Virus record (IMG/VR): IMGVR_UViG_3300032084_002349
Span: 53,169 to 117,168 of that record
Source: a virus
DNA: 64,000 nucleotides
Strand: one strand, 5' to 3'
Of this stretch, positions 56,203 through 63,019 are shown in pieces. Both the position numbers and the translations under genes were made by a program. Under the pieces are notes generated by a model, which was not told where the DNA came from, did not search any database, and worked only from the letters and a program-made list of their open reading frames with translations. The stretch's first letter is position 1. Every line of letters begins with the position of its first letter.

Positions 56203-56812
56203 TTTATATAAAAAAGAATCTTCGGCTAGATTCAATGAAATTGATAATGAATCAATATCTAGATTTATAGATATTATATTTGAAGCCTATCTAAAACAAA
56301 AAACAATATTTGTAGCAGGAAATGGTGGAACGGCTGGGTATCTGCAAAATTTTGTGGTTGACTTTAATATGCATCCTTTTGTGTCTGATGATAAGACAAA
56401 GCCTAGTTCAGTAATAAGAAATAAATTTAAATGCGTTAATCTATGTTCAGATCAAGCGACCTTAACAGGAATTACTAATGACTTAGGATATGAAAACGTA
56501 TATTTAGAGCAGTTAAAATATCAGTTTGAAACTGGAGATGTATTCATTGGCATGTCTGGCTCTGGTAACTCAAAAAATATTGTGAAAGCTATGAAATATT
56601 GTGTATATAGTAATGGAAAAACAGTCTTGCTGACTAGAAACTCGGACAATAAATGCAATGAATATGCTGACTTATCTATATCTTTAAAAGGAGAGTCGTA
56701 TTTTCCGGGGCAAATAGGAGGTAATAATAATAATTTTCATTTTGAAGATATTATTTCTAAATTGACACATTTGGCCTGCGGAGTAATTAAACAAAGGATA
56801 CAAAATGCTTGA
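56180..56812 (+). CDS. SIS-domain, phosphoheptose isomerase (GmhA)-like
   Basis: 210 aa, 23-nt overlap upstream. IFVAGNGGTAGYLQNFVVD, LGYENVYLEQLKYQ, and FIGMSGSGNSKNIVKAMKY give the GNGGS and S-G-S-G-N-S phosphate-binding loops of the GmhA branch of SIS isomerases. GmhA converts sedoheptulose 7-phosphate to D-glycero-manno-heptose 7-phosphate. The transketolase genes that could supply its substrate follow directly. Confidence 0.85.
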   Translation: MTATDLIDLYKKESSARFNEIDNESISRFIDIIFEAYLKQKTIFVAGNGGTAGYLQNFVVDFNMHPFVSDDKTKPSSVIRNKFKCVNLCSDQATLTGITNDLGYENVYLEQLKYQFETGDVFIGMSGSGNSKNIVKAMKYCVYSNGKTVLLTRNSDNKCNEYADLSISLKGESYFPGQIGGNNNNFHFEDIISKLTHLACGVIKQRIQNA

Positions 56813-57572
56813 TCCTAATATATTAAGAATAAAAGTACTAGATATGGTTTATGGAAAACAATCAGGCCATATTGGTGGTAGTTTCTCTATTGCTGAACTT
56901 ATTAGCGTTCTTTACAACGATTATGATATTAATGGTAAGGATAAGCTGATATTATCAAAAGGACATGCTGTACCAATTATATATGCAGCACTACATGAAT
57001 TAGGAAAAATATCGGATGAAGATTTAAAATTATTTAGAGAAATAGATTCACCGCTACAAGGACATCCAGACAAATTAAGATTGCCATTATTAGATGCAAC
57101 CACAGGATCTTTAGGTCAAGGTCTTAGCATAAGTATAGGACATGCTTTGGCTAAGAAAATTAAAAAAGAAGAAGGTTTTGTATTTTGTATACTTGGCGAT
57201 GGAGAAATACAAGAAGGTCAAATATGGGAAGCTCTTATGTATGCTCCTAAAGAAAATTTAAATAATTTAATTTGTTTCATTGATTATAATGGAGGGCAAA
57301 GCGAAGGTTCTACAGATGATACGATGCCTATCTACAAAAATTTAAGAGAAAAAATTACTGCTTTTAATTGGGATTGTGTCAATGTTGATGGGCATAGCAT
57401 GGCAGCACTTAGAGGGGTTATCGCAAGAATAACAGATAAACCTAAATGCGTAATTTTAAAAACCAAAAAAGGAAAGGGTGTTTCATTTATAGAACAAGGG
57501 TTATGGCATGCATCTATTCCTGATGAAAAACAATACTCGCTAGCGCTGCAAGAGCTGAAAGCAAAATTATGA
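56805..57572 (+). CDS. Transketolase, N-terminal (TPP pyrophosphate-binding) subunit
   Basis: 255 aa. KQSGHIGGSFSIAELISVLY, LSKGHAVPIIYAAL, GHPDK, TGSLGQGLSISIGHALA and the TPP motif ILGDGEIQEGQIWEALMYA...FIDYN show a complete N-terminal transketolase half. Two-gene transketolases are common in archaea, some bacteria and surface-sugar clusters. It pairs with the next gene (ATGA overlap). Makes or breaks ketoses via a two-carbon transfer. Confidence 0.93.
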   Translation: MLDPNILRIKVLDMVYGKQSGHIGGSFSIAELISVLYNDYDINGKDKLILSKGHAVPIIYAALHELGKISDEDLKLFREIDSPLQGHPDKLRLPLLDATTGSLGQGLSISIGHALAKKIKKEEGFVFCILGDGEIQEGQIWEALMYAPKENLNNLICFIDYNGGQSEGSTDDTMPIYKNLREKITAFNWDCVNVDGHSMAALRGVIARITDKPKCVILKTKKGKGVSFIEQGLWHASIPDEKQYSLALQELKAKL

Positions 57573-58504
57573 AAGCTACAAGAGATGCGGTAAAAGACAT
57601 ACTACCTATCATGGGAGAAAAACACGATGATATCATTGTGTTAGATGCAGATATCGGCAGTGCTACTAGACTGTCTTCTTTCGGTCAAAAATTTCCAAAC
57701 AGATTTTTCCAAATAGGTATTGCAGAAGCTAACATGATAGGCATATCTTCTGGATTATCTGAACACGGTTTTAAGGTTTTTATAGGGTCCTTCTCCTCCT
57801 TTTTAACAGGAAGATACGATATTATAAGATGTAGTCTAGCTTATTCTGAATCTCCTGTAGTTTTAATAGGTTCTCATGTTGGCATGGCTATAGGTAAAGA
57901 CGGGGTAACCCAAATGGGTTTAGAAGATATTAGTATAATGAGGTCATTACCTAATATGAAAATCCTAAACCCTGCAACATATACAGAAGCGGTTGAAATA
58001 ATAAAATATTTATGCGAGAATACCATTGATAGCCCACACTATATAAGAATTGGTAGACAACCTGTAGAAGACCCAATATCAAAATTATCATACAGTTTTA
58101 ATTTTGGTAAAGGTTATAAGATATCAGAAGGTCAAGATATAACTTTTTTCAGTACTGGATGTATTTTATCAGACGTATTAAAAACAAAACTTAAAATAGA
58201 GCAAGACACTAATCTTACAGTCAGAGTAATTAATTTCCCTACACTTAAACCTATAGACAAGAAAATTATTGTAAAAGCTGCTAAAGAAACTAATTTCCTA
58301 TTTTCTATAGAAGATCATTCTGTTGTGGGTGGTCTTGGCTCCATAATAGCAGATGTATTATCTGAAATATATCCAAAGAAAATAATAAAATTTGGCCTTA
58401 ACGATCAGTTTCCAGAATCTGGATCCCCAGAAGACCTATACGATAAATATGAACTAAATCCCGATAAAATATATAAAAAGGTAATTGAACATGTTTATAA
58501 ATAA
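57569..58504 (+). CDS. Transketolase, C-terminal (pyrimidine-binding) subunit
   Basis: 311 aa. DIIVLDADIGSATRLSSF, RFFQIGIAEANMIGISSGLSEHG (catalytic Glu), SHVGMAIGKDGVTQMGLEDI and the C-terminal transketolase fold with SIEDHSVVGGLGS. Completes the enzyme with the 56805 product. Known products include sedoheptulose 7-phosphate from ribose- and xylulose-5-phosphate, which fits the GmhA-like gene; alternative ketoses are possible. Confidence 0.93.
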   Translation: MKATRDAVKDILPIMGEKHDDIIVLDADIGSATRLSSFGQKFPNRFFQIGIAEANMIGISSGLSEHGFKVFIGSFSSFLTGRYDIIRCSLAYSESPVVLIGSHVGMAIGKDGVTQMGLEDISIMRSLPNMKILNPATYTEAVEIIKYLCENTIDSPHYIRIGRQPVEDPISKLSYSFNFGKGYKISEGQDITFFSTGCILSDVLKTKLKIEQDTNLTVRVINFPTLKPIDKKIIVKAAKETNFLFSIEDHSVVGGLGSIIADVLSEIYPKKIIKFGLNDQFPESGSPEDLYDKYELNPDKIYKKVIEHVYK

Positions 58505-59120
58505 AGATACAAAATTATATGGCAGTTTTGCTAGAGTCGCGGGTAGCACAGGGTGTGCTTTTCATAATGCTGGTTTTAAGAAACATAATATAAATGCTAT
58601 ATACAAATCATTCTCTATTAAAAATATTTACGAAGCAATACAATGCATGAAACATTTAGATATTAAAGGGGCAGGAGTTACCATGCCTTTTAAAACAGAT
58701 GTAATACCTTTTCTTGATAAGGTAGAACAAGAAGCACTAGACGTTAACGCTTGCAATACTCTATTAAATGATAACGGTAGAATTATAGGATATAATACAG
58801 ATGTGAAGTCTGTCTTTGATTACCTTAAACCATTAGGACTTACCCAATTAATTATACTAGGTAACGGAGGCTATGCAAAAGCTGTTATTAGAGCTTGCAG
58901 AAAATTAAATATTGACACTAAAAGCATTGTACGAGAAAACTGGCAAGAGATACAAGACATTAAGAACCATACTGTTTTTAACTGTACTCCAGTAGAAAAT
59001 ATAACGCTAGATAAATCAAACCGGTTTATAGATTGCATAGCTACCACTCCAACAGGAAAAGTTTTAGCGGATCAGCAGGCGATGTATCAATTCAAAATAT
59101 ATACAGGTATAGATTATTAG
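58491..59120 (+). CDS. Shikimate dehydrogenase (AroE)-like reductase
   Basis: 209 aa from ATG 58491 (14-nt overlap upstream). N-terminal AroE domain KLYGSFARVAGSTGCAFHN and KGAGVTMPFKTDVIPFLD (Lys/Asp catalytic pair), then NACNTLL, GYNTDVKSVFDYL, and Rossmann LIILGNGGYAKAVIRAC. Shorter than AroE (about 270). It probably reduces a cyclic or open sugar intermediate in the pathway rather than serving aromatic synthesis, as it sits in the glycan cluster. Confidence 0.8.
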   Translation: MFINKDTKLYGSFARVAGSTGCAFHNAGFKKHNINAIYKSFSIKNIYEAIQCMKHLDIKGAGVTMPFKTDVIPFLDKVEQEALDVNACNTLLNDNGRIIGYNTDVKSVFDYLKPLGLTQLIILGNGGYAKAVIRACRKLNIDTKSIVRENWQEIQDIKNHTVFNCTPVENITLDKSNRFIDCIATTPTGKVLADQQAMYQFKIYTGIDY

Positions 59121-59121
59121 T

Positions 59122-59781
59122 ATGCAAAATATTATTATTACGACAGGTCACGAGAGACATAAATCTTTAATTAATGATTTAGCAAAAAATAATTTAACAT
59201 ATGCATTATGCAAAAGTGTTATACCCAATAAAAATGATATATATTACGGATGTTCCGTGGGTCATAGGGGTAACTCTGGGTTATCTGTCGGTCATTTAAG
59301 AGCACTAAAAATAGCCTCTCAATCAACCCAACAGTGTAATATTTTTGAAGACGATGAGATTATACGAACAAATTATAACAAAAAAAGAATAAGATTATTA
59401 TCCGAATTATCTAATTGGGATTATGTAAATTTTAATACATTAAGACCTGTTGGTTCTGATTACAGTAATAATTTTGTTAAAATTGATACCAAATCACCTA
59501 GATATGCTCGTAATGGATATGTAAATAATATATGGTTAAGCAATTACTGCGTATCTCCTAAATTTGCCAAAGAAATGCTCTCATTGCTAGTTGATAACCA
59601 TGTTAATTGGCACGGAACAAAACATAAATTATGCTCATGTTTTGGCAGTCATGTGTTTGATCAATATTTTGCATTACATGTAGCCGCAATTTCTGATAAA
59701 TATCATTGTTATAGTATTAAGAATAAAAATTTAATAAGCATTCATGATGAAAAAATTTCTATAAGAAAAAATAATAAATGA
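59122..59781 (+). CDS. GT25-like glycosyltransferase
   Basis: 219 aa, 1 nt after the previous stop. NIIITTGHERHKSLINDLAKN, then GCSVGHRGNSGLSVGHLRALKIASQ and CNIFEDDEIIRT (E-D-D) match GT25-type order, and CSCFGSHVFDQYFALHV stands in the acceptor region. Third GT25-like protein here. Overlaps neuA by 4 nt. Confidence 0.65.
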   Translation: MQNIIITTGHERHKSLINDLAKNNLTYALCKSVIPNKNDIYYGCSVGHRGNSGLSVGHLRALKIASQSTQQCNIFEDDEIIRTNYNKKRIRLLSELSNWDYVNFNTLRPVGSDYSNNFVKIDTKSPRYARNGYVNNIWLSNYCVSPKFAKEMLSLLVDNHVNWHGTKHKLCSCFGSHVFDQYFALHVAAISDKYHCYSIKNKNLISIHDEKISIRKNNK

Positions 59782-60413
59782 ATATTAAAACTATTATACT
59801 AGCCAGGGGCGGAAGTAAAGGTATACCTAATAAAAATATTATAAATTTAAATGGGAAACCTTTAATAGCGCATAGTATAAAAGCAGCAAAGCTTTCTATT
59901 GCTAATGAGATTTGGGTTAGTACTGATTGTCCAAAAATTATGTCTGTCTCTATTAAATTAGGTGTTAATGTTATTCAAAGACCAAAAAATATATGTCAAG
60001 ATAATTCTAAAAGTGAAGAAGCATTGATGCATTTTGCTTCGCTGGTCGATTTTGATATTCTGGTATTTATACAACCTACATCCCCTATGATTAATTCAAT
60101 AGATATTGATATGGGATTAGCTATGATGGAAAAATACGACTCAGTATTTAGCGCGTATAAAGAGCACTGGATTCCGAGATGGAATCAAAACTTAACTACA
60201 GATAATTGGGATGTCTGTAAAAGACCAATGAGGCAACAAATGCCTGATAAATGGGTTGAAAATGGAGCTATATATATCACAACTAAAAATGCTCTATTAT
60301 CTTCTAAAAATAGATATAGCGGTAAAATAGGTGTTTTAGAAATGCCTTTGATTAGAAGCTTTCAAGTTGACACTATGCAGGATTTAGCTTTAATATCTAA
60401 AATTCAACAATAA
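59778..60413 (+). CDS. neuA: CMP-nonulosonate cytidylyltransferase NeuA
   Basis: 211 aa. TIILARGGSKGIPNKNIINLNGKPLIAHSI (CTP loop) and FIQPTSPMINSIDIDMGL are the cytidylyltransferase signatures; MPDKWVENGAIYITTKNAL and FQVDTMQDLALI complete it. Activates a NeuB product with CTP for transfer. Lies about 6.7 kb downstream of neuB, in one co-oriented run. Exact nonulosonic acid (Neu5Ac, legionaminic or pseudaminic) cannot be told. Confidence 0.9.
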   Translation: MNIKTIILARGGSKGIPNKNIINLNGKPLIAHSIKAAKLSIANEIWVSTDCPKIMSVSIKLGVNVIQRPKNICQDNSKSEEALMHFASLVDFDILVFIQPTSPMINSIDIDMGLAMMEKYDSVFSAYKEHWIPRWNQNLTTDNWDVCKRPMRQQMPDKWVENGAIYITTKNALLSSKNRYSGKIGVLEMPLIRSFQVDTMQDLALISKIQQ

Positions 60414-60425
60414 CCATAAGCACGT

Positions 60426-60432
60426 GGTGTAT
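60426..60432 (+). promoter_or_regulatory. GGTGTAT motif, candidate late promoter
   Basis: Between neuA and the GT43-like gene, 32 nt before ATG 60458, extended to GGTGTATATATACTAC. Confidence 0.42.
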
Positions 60433-60457
60433 ATATACTACATAAAGCATCAGGAAT

Positions 60458-61174
60458 ATGGATATCGTCTTAATGGAAATAAATAATAAATTATATATTA
60501 AAAACTATAAACCTATTAATAATAAATATTTAAATATTATTACTTGTACATATCCAAGAAAGTACAGAATTAAATATTTATCACATCTTAAAAGATTGCT
60601 ATCAGCACAGAAAAATATTAGATGGTTTGTTATAGATGATAATGATAGAGAAGATAAAACATTAAAAAAATTTTTACCAGATTTTGCAATTTATAAACAC
60701 ATAGGACCTACCAAAGATAAAGGACATGCTCAAAGAAATTTAGCTTTAGAATACATTTACGACAACAGGTTATCTGGAATAATTTATAATGCAGATGACG
60801 ATAATAAATATGATTTTAGAATTTTCAACGAAATTAAAAAAACCAAAAGATTTAGCATGTTTCCCGTAGGAGAAGATCTGTTTGGTCCCTTGGGCGGCCC
60901 GGAAGGTCCAATTATTAACAAGAAGAATAAATTTGTGCAATGGAACAGCTCTTGGGATCATAGAAAATATTGTATCGATATGGCAGGATTTGCCTTTGAC
61001 GCAACACTACTTCACAATATTAAAAAACCATTTTGGTCCCACGTGGGTCTTGGTGGAGAAAGTGAGTTTATTGATAAAATCATTAGCTCTGTTGAAGAAA
61101 TAGAATTTTTATGTGATAGGTGCAAAACAACCTATGCTTTTCACAATGCTCTTGTTCCAGAAATTAATACATAA
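60458..61174 (+). CDS. GT43-like glucuronyl/xylosyltransferase
   Basis: 238 aa, CAGGAATATGG site. NIITCTYPRKYRIKYLSHLKRLL, WFVIDDNDR, KGHAQRNLALEYI, IIYNADDDNKYDFRIFNEI (DDD at residues 113-115) and KTKRFSMFPVG, DMAGFAFDATLL and GLGGESEFIDK match GT43 step by step. GT43 is otherwise best known from animal glucuronosyltransferases and plant xylan enzymes. It would add a hexuronic or pentose sugar from a UDP donor. A bacterial/phage version is unusual. Confidence 0.85.
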   Translation: MDIVLMEINNKLYIKNYKPINNKYLNIITCTYPRKYRIKYLSHLKRLLSAQKNIRWFVIDDNDREDKTLKKFLPDFAIYKHIGPTKDKGHAQRNLALEYIYDNRLSGIIYNADDDNKYDFRIFNEIKKTKRFSMFPVGEDLFGPLGGPEGPIINKKNKFVQWNSSWDHRKYCIDMAGFAFDATLLHNIKKPFWSHVGLGGESEFIDKIISSVEEIEFLCDRCKTTYAFHNALVPEINT

Positions 61175-61188
61175 AGGGGTCTTATACG

Positions 61189-62280
61189 ATGTATGATTTT
61201 TTATTAGTAGGTTCAGGTTTATTCTCTTGTACATTTGCTAGAATGGCTATGGAGAATAATTATAAGTGTTTGATAATAGAAAAAAAAGATCACCCTTTTG
61301 GTAATTGTTATACTGAAGACATTGATGGTATACATGTACATTCTTATGGTCCTCATGTTTTTCATACAAATAATGATACTATATGGGAGTTTGTAAATAG
61401 ATTTACTAAGTTTAATAATTACATTAACAAACCCAAAGTTAAATATAAAGATACGATATATTCATTTCCTATTAACCTAATGACGCTGCATCAAGTATGG
61501 GGAGTTTGCACCCCACAAGAAGCTATTAGAAAATTAAATTCTGAAAAATACAACATAGCAGACCCTAAAAATCTCGAAGAATGGGCATTATCTCAAATTG
61601 GAGAAGAGCTATATTATAAATTTATATACGGTTACACTAAAAAACAATGGAATACTGAACCTAAAAATTTACCCACATTTATTATAAAAAGATTGCCCAT
61701 AAGATTTAATTTCGATGATAATTATTTTTTTGATAAGTATCAAGGAATACCTATAGGTGGTTATACTCAAATGATGCAAAATATGATAGAGGATACTGAA
61801 GTAATATTAAATGTTGACTATTTTGACAAACAAGATTACTGGAACTCTATTGCAAAAAATGTAATATATACTGGACCAATAGATAGGTATTTTAATTATA
61901 GCAATGGAGAATTGAATTACAGAAGCTTGCAGTTTAAACACGAGAAATTAAACATTGAGGATTATCAAGGAAATCCTGTTATAAATTATTCAGAAGAATC
62001 TGTTCCATATACTAGAATTATAGAGCATAAACATTTTGAGTTTGGTAAGCAAGATTTTACTATTGTTAGTCACGAATACCCAGCTGATTATCAAGACACA
62101 CAGATACCATACTACCCTATCAATAATCAAGAAAATAATGAAATTTATCAAAAATATAAAACATTAACTAAAAAACAATCTAATATAATTTTTGGAGGAA
62201 GATTAGCTGAATACACTTATTACGATATGCATCAAGTTATAGGTTCGTCTATCTCTAAATTTAAGAAATGTGTCAGATGA
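61189..62280 (+). CDS. glf: UDP-galactopyranose mutase
   Basis: 363 aa, AAAGGGGTCTTATACG upstream. FAD site FLLVGSGLFSCTFARMAM, then EKKDHPFGNCYTEDIDG, YGPHVFHTNNDTIWEFV, KPKVKYKDTIYSFPINL and YTKKQWNTEP (substrate arginine/lysine region), FGGRLAEYTYYDMHQ at the end. Full length. Converts UDP-galactopyranose to UDP-galactofuranose for surface glycans. Couples to the methyltransferase gene. Confidence 0.95.
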   Translation: MYDFLLVGSGLFSCTFARMAMENNYKCLIIEKKDHPFGNCYTEDIDGIHVHSYGPHVFHTNNDTIWEFVNRFTKFNNYINKPKVKYKDTIYSFPINLMTLHQVWGVCTPQEAIRKLNSEKYNIADPKNLEEWALSQIGEELYYKFIYGYTKKQWNTEPKNLPTFIIKRLPIRFNFDDNYFFDKYQGIPIGGYTQMMQNMIEDTEVILNVDYFDKQDYWNSIAKNVIYTGPIDRYFNYSNGELNYRSLQFKHEKLNIEDYQGNPVINYSEESVPYTRIIEHKHFEFGKQDFTIVSHEYPADYQDTQIPYYPINNQENNEIYQKYKTLTKKQSNIIFGGRLAEYTYYDMHQVIGSSISKFKKCVR

Positions 62281-62951
62281 TTTATCAAAAACTAATTAAT
62301 AGTTTACATACTTCCGACCCTTACTATGGTTTTAATACTAATATATACCCTAAACTTCAAGAAATACCCGGCTGGCATGGTAATGATTTAATTTTTTCAG
62401 AATTAATTCAAGAAGCGCGACCTGATACTATATTAGAAATTGGTAGCTGGAAAGGTCAATCGTCTATTAATATGGCTAAAACTATTAAAAGATTGGGCTT
62501 GAATAGTATTATAGTATGTGTGGACACTTGGCTTGGTTCTGTAGATTTTATAGCAGCGGAAAACAAGTTAGACAACAGTAGAGATTGCTATCCTGTATTT
62601 GGTTACCCTCAAGTATATTATCATTTTTTAGCAAATGTGATCAATCATAATGTAAACGATATAATTGTACCATTTCCTCAAGTTTGCTCTATTGCTTGCC
62701 AATGGTTTATATCTAATAATTTAAAGTTTGATTTAATATATATAGATGGATCTAATAATTATGAGGATATTATGTATGATTTACATTGTACTTGGAAAGT
62801 ATTAAATAATGAAGGTATAATATTTGGAGATGATTTTAATAATCATAATTTTCCAAGTATAAAAAAAGCTGTAAATGAATTTTGTAAGTCATATAATTTA
62901 TCATACGACTTAAATGAAAATGAACTTTTTTGGATTATTAGAAAAAAATAG
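62277..62951 (+). CDS. Class I SAM-dependent methyltransferase
   Basis: 224 aa from ATG 62277 (ATGA; 62268 in frame is an alternative). TILEIGSWKGQSSINMAKTI is the SAM glycine motif I, VCVDTWLG motif II, and FDLIYIDGSNNYEDIMYDL motif IV, as in Methyltransf_24-type sugar methyltransferases. Would O-methylate a sugar or peptide. Last enzyme of the block before the mucin-like gene. Confidence 0.85.
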   Translation: MIYQKLINSLHTSDPYYGFNTNIYPKLQEIPGWHGNDLIFSELIQEARPDTILEIGSWKGQSSINMAKTIKRLGLNSIIVCVDTWLGSVDFIAAENKLDNSRDCYPVFGYPQVYYHFLANVINHNVNDIIVPFPQVCSIACQWFISNNLKFDLIYIDGSNNYEDIMYDLHCTWKVLNNEGIIFGDDFNNHNFPSIKKAVNEFCKSYNLSYDLNENELFWIIRKK

Positions 62952-62964
62952 AGATTGAATTATC

Positions 62965-62971
62965 GGTGTAT
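62965..62971 (+). promoter_or_regulatory. GGTGTAT motif, candidate late promoter
   Basis: 55 nt before the mucin-like protein start in a 68-nt gap; extended to GGTGTATATTAG. Confidence 0.42.
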
Positions 62972-63019
62972 ATTAGCTTTAAGCGGTGTTGTGATAACAA
63001 ACAGGATGTCTAGGAAATA

